A DNA stretch of 64,000 nt from Hyphomicrobiales bacterium. GTDB taxonomy: Bacteria > Pseudomonadota > Alphaproteobacteria > Rhizobiales > Rhizobiaceae. The position numbers and the translations under genes were made by a program. This document shows positions 35,306 through 43,180 of the stretch, in pieces. Each line of letters starts with the position of its first letter. Positions within the stretch are counted from its first letter, which is position 1. The stretch is from contig UBXV01000004.1 in the NCBI GenBank assembly GCA_900469625.1, forward strand, positions 1 to 64,000. The letters are read 5' to 3'. The notes under the pieces were generated by a model. It searched no databases. It was not told the origin of the DNA and was given only the letters and a program-made list of their open reading frames with translations.

Positions 35306-35800
35306 ATGAAAACGCTTGCTGAAATTTTCGAGCACACGCTGAAGGATGTATACTTCGCCGAGAACGCGATCACCAAGGCGCTTCCAAAAGTCGCCAAGGC
35401 CGCAAACAGTCCCGAACTCAAGAAGGCGGCCGAGGAGCACCTGTCCGAAACGAAAGACCAGATCAAGAAGCTGGAGCAGGTCTTCAAGTCCATCGGCAAG
35501 AGCGCATCCGGCGAGAAATGTGATGCCATCGAGGGCCTCATCAAGGAGGCCGACGGCTTGATGAAAGAGGCGGAAGGCACGGCGCTGGACGCCGGCCTTC
35601 TGGCGGCTTGCCAGGCTGTCGAGCACTATGAAATTGCCCGCTATGGCTCGCTTCGTGAATGGGCCAAGGATCTCGGTCACGACGAAGCACACAAGCTTCT
35701 GAGCGAAATCCTCGATCAGGAGAAGGCGACGAATAATAAGTTGACCAATCTTGCCGTGACCTCAATCAACAAGGTCTCCGGGCGTTCAAAAGCGGCGTGA
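35306..35800 (+). CDS. DUF892 ferritin-like YciE/YciF-type stress protein
   Basis: The ATG at 35306 follows AAGGGAGAACGTTG; 164 residues. It is a four-helix bundle with MKTLAEIFEHTLKDVYFAEN, EEHLSETKDQIKKLEQVF, KCDAIEGLIKEAD and ACQAVEHYEIARYGSLREWA, as in DUF892 proteins. The family is ferritin-like, and some members may bind iron; E. coli YciF is osmotically and RpoS induced. A GGAAC at about 35248 has only a partial -10 partner, so EcfG control here is not clear. Confidence 0.9.
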   Translation: MKTLAEIFEHTLKDVYFAENAITKALPKVAKAANSPELKKAAEEHLSETKDQIKKLEQVFKSIGKSASGEKCDAIEGLIKEADGLMKEAEGTALDAGLLAACQAVEHYEIARYGSLREWAKDLGHDEAHKLLSEILDQEKATNNKLTNLAVTSINKVSGRSKAA

Positions 35801-35913
35801 GCAAAAATGGGGCGGCATTGTCCGCCCTTTCTTCTCGCGGGCACTTCCAGCGATGGAAAGCGTGGTCACAGCGTGGCGATGGCCCATGCCTGGCAGCAGC
35901 AAGGGAAGCGAGC

Positions 35914-36102
35914 TCACGATTTCTGCTTGTCTCCCGCGCTTCTGCCGTCAGAGCTCTTCGACCGCTCTTCGACACGTTTGGCACCCTTGGCCAATGGACT
36001 GCCTTTCTGGCGCTCGATCCGGCTTTCCTCCTTTTTTGTGCTTTCGATCAGTGCTTTGGCCGAGGCATCACCCTCTGCCGTTGGTTCCTGTCGCTTGGGC
36101 AT
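35914..36102 (-). CDS. Small lysine-rich disordered protein
   Basis: The ATG at 36102 follows a strong AAGGAGAATGCC; 62 residues beginning MPKRQEPTAEGDASAKALIE and rich in Lys, Glu, Arg and Ser throughout (KGAKRVEERSKSSDGRSAGD). No hydrophobic core, so it is probably intrinsically disordered, like many rhizobial stress proteins. Function unknown. Confidence 0.65.
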   Translation of the reverse strand: MPKRQEPTAEGDASAKALIESTKKEESRIERQKGSPLAKGAKRVEERSKSSDGRSAGDKQKS

Positions 36103-36289
36103 GGCATTCTCCTTGCTGTTCATTCGTTGCTCGAACCAGCTGAATTGCCTAGGCGCGATCTGAAAGCCAAAGCGCTCAGGCTCTTTTAACAGGAAGCTCC
36201 TGAACTGTCCGGTGATGGGCATTTGCTTTCGTGCGAACAGGCGCAGTAACGGAAAACCACCTTTGTGCGCTGCCGGTCGAGGTCAGACG

Positions 36290-37282
36290 CTATTCTACAA
36301 AATCAACACGCACCCCGGGTTTGACCATACCTGCCAGCTCCTCTACGTCCCAGTTTGCCAGGCGCACACAGCCATGTGAGCCCACCTTGTCGATAAGTGA
36401 TGGCTCAGGCGTGCCGTGGATGCCATAGGTTGGCTTTGACAGATCGATCCATACCGTTCCAACGGGCCCGTTCGGACCACTCGGGATTTGAAGAACGCCG
36501 CTGTTCTCACCCTGTTTGAAGTTCACCTTTGGATTGTAGGTGTAAGTCGGCATTTTGACGACGCCGTTGACCGTGTGGCTCCCCGATGGAGCAGGCGTAT
36601 CGGAGCTGCCGACTGTAGCAGGGAAAACGGCTAAAAGCGCATCGCCGTCACCATATGCGAAGATCTGACCCGCCCTAGCATTTACTTCAATGCGACGAAC
36701 CTCCCCCGCCACGGCGGGGCCCGGCATAACCACTGAAATCGTTTCGCCAACGGTAAAGCTCGCCCGTGGATTGAGCGCTTTCAAAAGGTCAATATCCATG
36801 TGGAAATGCTCGGACAACCGCTCGGCAACGCTGGTGTAGCCGAGATGGCTCATCTTTGCCTTTTCGCCATAGTCGTCGGGCACGGCTTTCACCAGGTTTT
36901 CCGTATCCTGATTGGAGATCTTGTAGCTCTGGGCAACAGGCGCATTCGACTTTAAGCGAGCCGTAACGTCAGGGTCGAGCTTGCCATCGACAGGAAGTCC
37001 GTGCATCGCCTCGAAGCCTGCCACCGCCTTGCTGAGGTTCTCTCCAACATAGCCGTCGATCACACCTGGAGAGGCCCCGGCCCGGTCAAGCAAGACCTGA
37101 AGGTTAACGACTGCGGGATCCGGCGTTTTTTCCCCATCCACTGGGGAAGAAGTTTTACCGGAACTGAAGCTGGGCAGGGTCGAATTGATTGTTTCAGGCA
37201 AAAGTTCGGCGCCGCTGACAGGTTCCTCAAGCAGCGCTGAGGCGAGGAAAGTGGCAAGAATGATGAAGCTCTTCATGAGCAT
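36290..37282 (-). CDS. L,D-transpeptidase with peptidoglycan-binding domain
   Basis: Signal peptide MLMKSFIILATFLASALLEE, a PGB_1-type domain (about 50-110: VNLQVLLDRAGASPGVIDGY, GLPVDGKLDPDVTARLK), a LysM-like segment (ALNPRASFTVGETISVVMP), then the YkuD catalytic domain with HGTPEPSLIDKVGSHGCVRL (active Cys about 303). It cross-links peptidoglycan or attaches proteins through 3-3 bonds. The exact EcfG promoter at 37286-37310 lies so close that transcription would start within a few bases of ATG 37276 (alternative start), and no ribosome site is visible. A leaderless transcript is possible. Confidence 0.9.
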   Translation of the reverse strand: MLMKSFIILATFLASALLEEPVSGAELLPETINSTLPSFSSGKTSSPVDGEKTPDPAVVNLQVLLDRAGASPGVIDGYVGENLSKAVAGFEAMHGLPVDGKLDPDVTARLKSNAPVAQSYKISNQDTENLVKAVPDDYGEKAKMSHLGYTSVAERLSEHFHMDIDLLKALNPRASFTVGETISVVMPGPAVAGEVRRIEVNARAGQIFAYGDGDALLAVFPATVGSSDTPAPSGSHTVNGVVKMPTYTYNPKVNFKQGENSGVLQIPSGPNGPVGTVWIDLSKPTYGIHGTPEPSLIDKVGSHGCVRLANWDVEELAGMVKPGVRVDFVE

Positions 37283-37285
37283 CCA

Positions 37286-37310
37286 AACGAATGTCGCGTG
37301 CTGTTGTTCC
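37286..37310 (-). promoter_or_regulatory. EcfG promoter of the L,D-transpeptidase gene
   Basis: Minus-strand GGAAC (37310-37306), a 16-base spacer and CGTT (37289-37286), exact match. The -10 element lies only 3 to 9 bases before the candidate start codons at 37282 and 37276. Confidence 0.72.
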
Positions 37311-37386
37311 GCCTCGGGAGCTGAAGCAGGCGTCCTAAATGCTCGCCTTCAATCGCTGCGTGCTCTGCGATGGAGTCCTAGTGAAA

Positions 37387-37414
37387 AAGATGGCCCCCTT
37401 TCGGAGGCCATCTT
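37387..37414 (-). terminator. Rho-independent terminator of the SDR gene
   Basis: On the minus strand AAGATGGCC and GGCCATCTT form a perfect 9-base stem around a 10-base loop, followed by TTTCAC. It lies about 140 bases after the stop of the SDR gene at 37554. Confidence 0.75.
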
Positions 37415-37553
37415 GCACACGATCCGGAGGGATTAGGTCTAGATCGCTTGCGCGTGCTTGCGTACAATTTCCAGCGCGCAGGAATGTTCCATCGCAGTAT
37501 CGAAATGCGCGTGCAATGGTCGATGGAAAATTCGATTTTACTCTCTGCACCGT

Positions 37554-38510
37554 CTAGTAACCGCCGATGATCGGCAAGATCTCGCCGGTGATGTAACTTG
37601 AGCAATGAGGAGAGGCGAGAAAGACGTAGGCCGGCGCAATTTCCTCGGGCTGAGCCGGTCGTCTCATCGGCACGTTAGCCCCGAACTTCGAAACATCCTC
37701 CGCTTCCTTATCGCTGGGGTTAAGGGGGCTCCATACCGGACCAGGCGCAACCGCGTTCACCCTAATGCCCTTGGAAACGAGCTGTGACGCCAACGCGCGC
37801 GTAAAGGCGTGAATGCCGCCCTTTGTCATGGAGTAATCGAGCAATGTCTTTTGACCATCAATGCCGGTGATGGAACCGGTGTTGATGATTGCCGAGCCGG
37901 GTCGAAGATGAGGGACTGCGGCCTTTGTCATATGGAAGTAACCGTAGAGATTGGTCTTTAGCGTCTCGTCGAAATGGTCGTCACTTAGGTCTTCGATGTC
38001 ATACGAATGCACTTGAAAGGCAGCGTTGTTGACCAGAACGTCTAGCTTGCCGAATTCCGCGACCGCCTTGGCAACAGCCTTCGCGCAGAATTTTGAATCC
38101 TTGACGTCACCCTTGAGAACGAGGCAACGGCGGCCCTCGCGCACAACGGCCTCCGCCGTCTGCTTAGCGTCATCATCTTCATCGAGATGAAGAATGACCA
38201 CGTCGGCGCCTTCTCGCGCAAACAGCACGGCGACCGATCGCCCGATCCCTGAATCCCCTCCGGTGACGAGTGCCACCTTATCGAGAAGCTTTTCTGACCC
38301 CAGGTAAAAAGGGGCATCGTAAAGCGCAGGGGGGGATAGCTTGCTTTCGTCGCCAGGCTTCTTTTGATGCTGTTTTGGAAAGGGAGGCGCGGGGTAGGTT
38401 CGTCCACCTGCCTGCATCGCGGCAATCGTCGCAGGCTTTCCCTTTTCGTCGTCTTTGGCGACTTTCTTCTGGATCGCACGTTGCTTTGCGGGTGTAGCAG
38501 ATCTTGCCAT
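37554..38510 (-). CDS. SDR-family oxidoreductase (YghA/YhdF-like stress dehydrogenase)
   Basis: A 318-residue short-chain dehydrogenase with a 75-residue N-terminal extension (MARSATPAKQRAIQKKVAKD, Pro-rich PAPPFPKQHQKKPGDE) typical of the general-stress YhdF/YghA group. The Rossmann motif is LVTGGDSGIGRSVAVLFARE, then NNAAFQ, the catalytic Ser in NTGSITGIDG, and YSMTKGG (about 226). It uses NAD(P)H, with unknown substrate. A near-EcfG promoter (one mismatch) lies 36 bases upstream and a rho-independent terminator follows, so it is a monocistronic stress gene. Confidence 0.9.
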   Translation of the reverse strand: MARSATPAKQRAIQKKVAKDDEKGKPATIAAMQAGGRTYPAPPFPKQHQKKPGDESKLSPPALYDAPFYLGSEKLLDKVALVTGGDSGIGRSVAVLFAREGADVVILHLDEDDDAKQTAEAVVREGRRCLVLKGDVKDSKFCAKAVAKAVAEFGKLDVLVNNAAFQVHSYDIEDLSDDHFDETLKTNLYGYFHMTKAAVPHLRPGSAIINTGSITGIDGQKTLLDYSMTKGGIHAFTRALASQLVSKGIRVNAVAPGPVWSPLNPSDKEAEDVSKFGANVPMRRPAQPEEIAPAYVFLASPHCSSYITGEILPIIGGY

Positions 38511-38545
38511 TGTGACGTTCCTTTCAAGCTTTGCCCTTGAACTAC

Positions 38546-38570
38546 AACGCTGGATCCGCGACTTTGTGCC
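38546..38570 (-). promoter_or_regulatory. Possible EcfG promoter of the SDR gene (one mismatch)
   Basis: Minus-strand GGCAC (one base from GGAAC), a 16-base spacer and exact CGTT at 38549-38546, 36 bases before the SDR start. Confidence 0.4.
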
Positions 38571-38648
38571 GAGTGATCTGGGTCTTGGAGCGATCAGCGC
38601 ATGAGGCCGGCCGCGCGCAACGCGTCCTCGATCGTTCGACGAATGCCG

Positions 38649-38819
38649 TTAGATGGATCTTGGCGGAGCTTGTTGTGGCGGGAGGTGGATCTTGGCCTGC
38701 AACGCGCCCGGGTTCGATCCAAAAGCCTCAAACGGAGCCAGATGGCCCTCGTCGTCTATACCAGATTGCATTGAGCGAAAGTGTTTGAGGCGTGCCAGGG
38801 TGTCGGATAGGGAGCGCAT
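38649..38819 (-). pseudogene. N-terminal fragment of a PHB depolymerase-family esterase
   Basis: The ATG at 38819 follows TTGGAGGTACCACC, giving MRSLSDTLARLKHFRSMQSG and then EAFGSNPGALQAKIHLP, before a divergent end at 38649. R-S-L-S-D-T-x-x-R-L at the start and F-G-S-N-P-G-A-L-x-x-x-x-Y/H-x-P are the leader of rhizobial extracellular PHB-depolymerase-type esterases. The oxyanion V-V-L-H-G-C-T segment and catalytic domain are missing, so this is a truncated remnant that keeps its ribosome site and promoter-side repeats. Confidence 0.6.
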
Positions 38820-38882
38820 GGTGGTACCTCCAAGGCCGTAACGGCCAGGATGGCTGTCATAGCGGCCGTGCGCAGACAAAAT

Positions 38883-38918
38883 AATGCTGCACTGCACAAG
38901 ACAATGCTGCATTGCACA
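38883..38918. repeat. Tandem TGC-rich repeat, PhaR-site-like
   Basis: AATGCTGCACTGCACA and AATGCTGCATTGCACA repeat with a 20-base period. Each contains CTGC-N3-GCAC, one base from the CTGC-N3-GCAG core I recall for PhaR, the polyhydroxybutyrate regulator. They lie just upstream of the PHB depolymerase fragment, as expected for its original promoter. Confidence 0.5.
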
Positions 38919-39034
38919 GTTTCGATGTTTATTGCTTTGTTGAACCCCTCGGACATTCAGGTTGCTGGGGTTAGATGCCGAGAGATGCTGCGATCAGGGA
39001 CTTGCCGTCTCGGGATGTGAGCTTCCGAGCATTG

Positions 39035-39271
39035 TCATTCAAGCCATCGGTTCTGAAACGTCAACGTCGATACCGAGACAGGTTCACCAATGTCGGTCCG
39101 TACAGAAACTGAAATTTTGGTCCCAATCCCGTCAGGCAATTCGTCGCGTGCGATGTCGACAAGTATGCGCGTGACTTCCTGCATGACCGCTTCGCGGGAG
39201 GCAAGCTCCATCCCCTGTTCGTCGAGCGTTTGCCCGTCTCCGTTTTGCAGATCAAAAAAATAGCGCGTCAT
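39035..39271 (-). CDS. DUF6894 family small protein
   Basis: The ATG at 39271 follows GGAGGTTGAATCT. The 78-residue product starts MTRYFFDLQNGDGQTLDEQG, the hallmark of the small rhizobial DUF6894 family (M-x-R-Y-F-F-D), followed by SREAVMQEVTRILVDIARDE. No membrane segment. Function unknown; many paralogues exist in rhizobia. Confidence 0.82.
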   Translation of the reverse strand: MTRYFFDLQNGDGQTLDEQGMELASREAVMQEVTRILVDIARDELPDGIGTKISVSVRTDIGEPVSVSTLTFQNRWLE

Positions 39272-39405
39272 AGATTCAACCTCCGCTCGAGAGAAAGTCC
39301 GATTGGCGGGTAATGTTCCTTCCCTTGTTGAGCGAGCTGGGTGCGAAGGGGTCAGTTTGGAGTTTGGCGTGCAACGACTCCGTTGAGAGCGTAGGTCGCG
39401 CGCTG

Positions 39406-39747
39406 TCATGGACCTGAGCGGTCAGGTCGTGTGACGAGTTCAGATACGGTCTGGTTCGATGGTCCTCTTTGTTTTCTCCTCTCCAGACTGCGCGCCTGTG
39501 AACGGGCGGCGCGCAACTCCTCTAAGTTGGGCAGCCACCATCCCCGGCCAATTTCGGCCTTGTTCGGGCGATGATGCGCCGGCCAGGTCGCCACCAGTTC
39601 TGACAATGATGCCGGTCGCCATCGAGCCCAGACAAAGTCGCGCGTGTCCGCCGTGACATGAGGATAGGAGCGTCTGATATCGTCTGGTTCGGCGAACTCT
39701 CCCGTTACGTCGGTTACCAACACCACGCCGTAAAGAGGCGTCATCAC
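39406..39747 (-). CDS. Hypothetical protein coupled to the HARP-like gene
   Basis: 113 residues beginning MMTPLYGVVLVTDVTGEFAE, whose ATG overlaps the stop of the upstream HARP-like gene (ATGA), so the two are translated together. It has RDFVWARWRPASLSELVATW and then GRGWWLPNLEELRAARSQAR with a basic tail. No membrane segment or known catalytic motif. The pairing suggests a two-protein unit acting on nucleic acid, by analogy only. Confidence 0.65.
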   Translation of the reverse strand: MMTPLYGVVLVTDVTGEFAEPDDIRRSYPHVTADTRDFVWARWRPASLSELVATWPAHHRPNKAEIGRGWWLPNLEELRAARSQARSLERRKQRGPSNQTVSELVTRPDRSGP

Positions 39748-40337
39748 TGCTCTGCCGATTGGCGGCTGCCCGTCCGCCGGAACCGGATATCGACGGCGAC
39801 GGCGCTCGTTGTTACGTCGTTTGGCGCTCTCATACTTCGGTGTGAGCCTTCTTCCTCCTGCCGGCGCTTACGTTCGTCCGGTTCGTTTCGCCGCGCGGCC
39901 GCCTCTATCGCGGGCCATTCGCGGCGCAAGGCTTCATAGGATCGAAACGGCACTCGCCATACGCGTAACTCGTCGTCCCACCGGGCCCAGGGTATCGATC
40001 TGAGATGCTCAACAGCCGTCCTGGAATAGGGAGTGCGCACGCGGATATCCTCCGCGAACTCCAGATATCGACTGGAGATCGGTTCAAAAATGTATGCATC
40101 GCGCCCTTTGGAATCCGCATGCAACTCAAGGCTTTCATTTTCTCGAGCTAGCCATTTTGCGATCCGCTTACCTGCCGTCTTGCCCGGTACAAACCACGCC
40201 CGCCGCTCCTCATTCCAACGGGCACGCGGGAACGCGCTGCGAAAGCGCTCGACGGTCATCCGGTCATAGGCAAATTCCGTTGTAGCGCCGATCCGCGTTT
40301 CGTTGGCAGACTTGTCTCCAAGGAATTGCATTGCCAT
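39744..40337 (-). CDS. Protein with two HARP-like repeats
   Basis: I use ATG 40337; a GTG at 40361 would add eight residues. The protein has about 197 residues. Two similar units are visible: FAYDRMTVERFRSAFPRARW with RRAWFVPG, and TPYSRTAVEHLRSIPWARWD with LRVWRVPF. This pattern (Y-x-R/K, helix, then W-D/N-x-x-x-R-x-W-x-V-P) recalls the HARP domain of SMARCAL1-type annealing helicases, but without any helicase. The C-terminus is highly charged. It forms an operon with the downstream gene. DNA or RNA strand annealing is a hypothesis. Confidence 0.62.
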   Translation of the reverse strand: MAMQFLGDKSANETRIGATTEFAYDRMTVERFRSAFPRARWNEERRAWFVPGKTAGKRIAKWLARENESLELHADSKGRDAYIFEPISSRYLEFAEDIRVRTPYSRTAVEHLRSIPWARWDDELRVWRVPFRSYEALRREWPAIEAAARRNEPDERKRRQEEEGSHRSMRAPNDVTTSAVAVDIRFRRTGSRQSAEQ

Positions 40338-40365
40338 CACCGCATATACTGAGCCTCTCACTCAA

Positions 40366-40390
40366 ACGCCTGGGAAAGCCACAGGTTCAT
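40366..40390 (-). promoter_or_regulatory. Possible EcfG promoter of the HARP-like operon (one mismatch)
   Basis: Minus-strand TGAAC (one base off GGAAC), a 16-base spacer and exact CGTT at 40369-40366. It lies back-to-back with the exact EcfG promoter of the divergent gene at 40461. Confidence 0.4.
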
Positions 40391-40399
40391 TCCTCAATG

Positions 40400-40424
40400 G
40401 AACAACGAGACATCTCTCCCGTTG
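40400..40424 (+). promoter_or_regulatory. EcfG promoter of the ElaB-like gene
   Basis: GGAAC (40400-40404), a 16-base spacer and CGTT (40421-40424), exact match, 37 bases before the ATG at 40461. Confidence 0.8.
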
Positions 40425-40460
40425 GAAGTCATTGCGACCACTCCAAAGGAGACCGTCACC

Positions 40461-40760
40461 ATGGATACCGAACGCCCCGGCGGCATGGAATTCGCCGTAG
40501 AAGACGACCGACTGGTAACAATTCCGGCCGAGCACGTCGCAAAAGTCCGACAGGTGCAACTAGAGGCGCTTCGGACCGAGCTAGGCCACCTGAGGGCGGA
40601 ATTGGCTGGCATCGTTGCCGGCACGTCTCGACTGGCCCTGACCGAAGCTGTCGTTGTTCTTGAAACGACGGAAAACAGCATCAGAAGACATTTTCTGCCC
40701 GTGCTGATCGCGGCCGGCGCGATCGGTTATCTATGGGGCATTTCCCGTCAAGCTCGCTAG
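40461..40760 (+). CDS. ElaB/DUF883-like tail-anchored membrane protein
   Basis: The ATG at 40461 follows AAGGAGACCGTCACC; 99 residues. It has a helical cytoplasmic part with LEALRTELGHLRAELAGIV and one C-terminal membrane helix (FLPVLIAAGAIGYLWGI), ending in S-R-Q-A-R. This layout matches ElaB/YqjD-type ribosome- and membrane-associated stress proteins (DUF883-like), though the match is loose. It has an exact EcfG promoter. A role in stationary or stress phase at the inner membrane is inferred. Confidence 0.7.
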   Translation: MDTERPGGMEFAVEDDRLVTIPAEHVAKVRQVQLEALRTELGHLRAELAGIVAGTSRLALTEAVVVLETTENSIRRHFLPVLIAAGAIGYLWGISRQAR

Positions 40761-40778
40761 GCGAGAGCTCTCCGTGGC

Positions 40779-40976
40779 TTGGCTCGTCGTCGAATGCTCT
40801 GTCGAACAGGACTTGTCTCAGCCCGTCAAATTCTTAAGGACCGAACCGCCGGCGTCGCAAAGGATGCGGACGAAGGACTGATCGAGCTTGCAAAACCGGC
40901 CGACGTCGGTGAGCTGATCAGGAAGCTCGGCAAGCTTCGTGTCTGGGCGCGGGAAGAGAAAGCACGAGCAGGCTGA
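40779..40976 (+). CDS. Doubtful small frame
   Basis: From a GTG-type or ATG start near 40779-40800, the frame to 40976 encodes KDRTAGVAKDADEGLIELAK and ELIRKLGKLRVWAREEKARA, which looks like coding composition. A K-P-A-D-V-x-E-L-I-R-K-L run is reminiscent of the end of a response regulator receiver domain, but no upstream part exists. There is no convincing ribosome site. It could be a small gene or a fragment. Confidence 0.3.
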   Translation: MARRRMLCRTGLVSARQILKDRTAGVAKDADEGLIELAKPADVGELIRKLGKLRVWAREEKARAG

Positions 40977-41096
40977 CAATCGGCCAACCAGTTCCCATTT
41001 ATCCACGTGGCTTGTGCTGGTGGTCGCAATGTTGCATGAGCGATTTCAACCAGCCCAGTCCGAGGGGTGCGTTTCGAGGAAGAAGGACCCGTAGTG

Positions 41097-41690
41097 ATGA
41101 CGCCATCATTCTTCGACCGCGATGCTGTTGCCGTCGCCGAAGCATTGATCGGCGCCACTCTTGAGTTGGACGGGATCGGCGGCGTCATTGTCGAGACCGA
41201 AGCGTATCGGCGCGACGAGCCGGCCTCGCACAGCTACAAGGGCCAAACCCTTCGAAACAGCGCGATGTTCGGACCGGCAGGTCACGTCTATGTCTACAGG
41301 TCCTATGGTCTGCACTGGTGTCTCAATTTTGTTTGTGAAGCGGGCAGTGCGGTGCTGATCCGGGCGATGGAGCCACGGACCGGTATCGAAGCCATGCGCT
41401 TGAGGCGCGGAACGAGTGTCGACAGGCTCTTGTGTGCTGGACCCGGCCGTCTTTGCCAGGCGCTTGCAGTCACCAAGGAGCATGATGCTCGGTCGCTTTT
41501 CTCAGCGCCCTTTCGCGTCACGGCCGCCCACGAGGTGGTGGAAGTCTGCCAGGGGCGGCGCATAGGCATCAGCAAGGCGATCGATCTTCCGTGGCGTTTC
41601 GGCGCACTCGGATCAAGCTATCTCAGCCGCGGATTTCCAGAGCTTATCGCTCGGAGCGCTCTGATAGACCGCGGAACATTCCCGTCCTGA
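41097..41690 (+). CDS. DNA-3-methyladenine glycosylase (AAG/Mpg family)
   Basis: 197 residues starting [20 protein letters not shown]. The AAG family motifs are present: [20 protein letters not shown] with the catalytic Glu, [35 protein letters not shown], and [11 protein letters not shown] near the C-terminus. It removes alkylated and deaminated purines in base-excision repair. The ribosome site is AGAAGGACCC. It sits 210 bases upstream of the DUF763 gene on the same strand. Confidence 0.93.
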   Translation: MTPSFFDRDAVAVAEALIGATLELDGIGGVIVETEAYRRDEPASHSYKGQTLRNSAMFGPAGHVYVYRSYGLHWCLNFVCEAGSAVLIRAMEPRTGIEAMRLRRGTSVDRLLCAGPGRLCQALAVTKEHDARSLFSAPFRVTAAHEVVEVCQGRRIGISKAIDLPWRFGALGSSYLSRGFPELIARSALIDRGTFPS

Positions 41691-41899
41691 GATCATTCCC
41701 CTTGAGGTCGCAGGCTGTGCCAAGCGGACACGATGGGGATGGAGAACATCAGGATTTTTCCGTTTTCTCCTTTTGGCCAACGAAGTGGCAGTCGAGCTCC
41801 TTACCCATCCGGCCTGCGACCGTCTGGTGCGAATGTCAAATTTTGCAGCGCTCGACGGCTGATGATAAAGCGCACCATCCGCTCAACGGAATAAGCTCC

Positions 41900-43156
41900 A
41901 TGGCAAAACGTTCGGGAAGTGCTGATCTGCCGCTCCATGGCGGGCGCGTGCCCAAATGGCTCGGCGAGCGCATGACCAGGCTTGGCGGGGTTATCACCGA
42001 AGCGATCGTCCTTCATTATGGTCGAGACGAGTTCCTGAAAAGGATGGCACACCCTTTCTGGTTCCAGTCTTTCGGTGCTGTCATGGGAATGGACTGGCAT
42101 TCATCCGGCATCACCACGAGCGTTATCGGCGCGCTGAAAAGAGGACTCGTGCCAAGGGCCTCAGAGCTTGGCATCCATGTCTGCGGCGGGCGGGGAGCCC
42201 AGTCGCGCAAAACGCCTTCTGAACTGTTGGCGATCGGTGGCAGGGTCGGATTTGACGCCGAACGGCTGGTTACGACCAGCCGCCTCGTTGCCAAGATCGA
42301 CAGTGCCGCCTTGCAGGATGGCTTCGACCTCTACCTCCATGGTTTCATTGTCACGGATGATGGAAAATGGGTGGTCGTGCAACAGGGTATGAATGGAGAC
42401 CAGCGTCAGGCACGACGCTATCACTGGCTTTCGGAAAACCTAGAAAGCTTTTTCGATTCTCCGCATGCCGCAATCGAAGGGACGAGCCAAGGCGTCATCG
42501 TCAATCTCGCCGATCGAAGGGCGCAGCAATCGCGAAAAGGGCAGATCGACCTCCTCGAAAATATGGGACCCGACCGCATCGTTCGCGAAGCAATGGCAAT
42601 CCGGCGTGCAGAGCGCGTTGTCGAAGCCGTGCCGGAGCAGCTTTCATTGCCGCATCTCATCATGCCGTCACATCACGACGTGCGGGAAAAGGATGTGCAC
42701 ATGAGCCGGCTACGCGCAGCCCTTGCCTCTGCAGCGGATCGAGGGCCGAAGGACTTTCAGGACCTCCTTCTCACGCCCGGCGTGGGCGCAAGAACGGTGG
42801 AGGCGCTCGCCATGGTCGCTGAAGTCGTTCACGGGGCTCCTTGCCGCTTTTCTGATCCGGGACGGTTTTCGCTCGCCCACGGCGGCAAGGATCGTCATCC
42901 CTTTCCTGTTCCCATCAGGGTCTATGACGAAACGATCAAGGTGATGAAGTCGGCTGTTTCGAAGGGCAAACTCGGACACACCGAGGAGCTGGAAGCGCTT
43001 CGACGGCTGGATGAGCAGGCTCGCCGCCTGGAGCACTATGTGACCGGGCCGGACTTGAAGGAAATCGTGGCCGGCGAGTTCCGTCGTTCATCTTCGTTTG
43101 CCGGGCGCAGCGTTTTCGGTTGGGAGCTGCCAGGAGAACCCGAAGTTTCGGAATGA
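41900..43156 (+). CDS. DUF763 family protein with helix-hairpin-helix
   Basis: A 418-residue DUF763 protein: ADLPLHGGRVPKWLGERMTR, FWFQSFGAVMGMDWHSSGIT, GIHVCGGRGAQSRKTPSELL, then DGKWVVVQQGMN, and a helix-hairpin-helix-like LLLTPGVGARTVEALAMVAE (about residue 290). The family is conserved in archaea and scattered bacteria and is uncharacterised. The HhH and its place after an alkyladenine glycosylase suggest a DNA-binding or repair role. The C-terminal 60 residues are charged. The ribosome site is weak (CAACGGAATAAGC). Confidence 0.88.
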   Translation: MAKRSGSADLPLHGGRVPKWLGERMTRLGGVITEAIVLHYGRDEFLKRMAHPFWFQSFGAVMGMDWHSSGITTSVIGALKRGLVPRASELGIHVCGGRGAQSRKTPSELLAIGGRVGFDAERLVTTSRLVAKIDSAALQDGFDLYLHGFIVTDDGKWVVVQQGMNGDQRQARRYHWLSENLESFFDSPHAAIEGTSQGVIVNLADRRAQQSRKGQIDLLENMGPDRIVREAMAIRRAERVVEAVPEQLSLPHLIMPSHHDVREKDVHMSRLRAALASAADRGPKDFQDLLLTPGVGARTVEALAMVAEVVHGAPCRFSDPGRFSLAHGGKDRHPFPVPIRVYDETIKVMKSAVSKGKLGHTEELEALRRLDEQARRLEHYVTGPDLKEIVAGEFRRSSSFAGRSVFGWELPGEPEVSE

Positions 43157-43180
43157 GCCGTCCGACATCAATGCCAATCA

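Noticed and set aside
41668-41695. GGAAC-N16-CATT at the end of the glycosylase gene
   Set aside because: Inside the coding end, mismatched, and over 200 bases from the next start.
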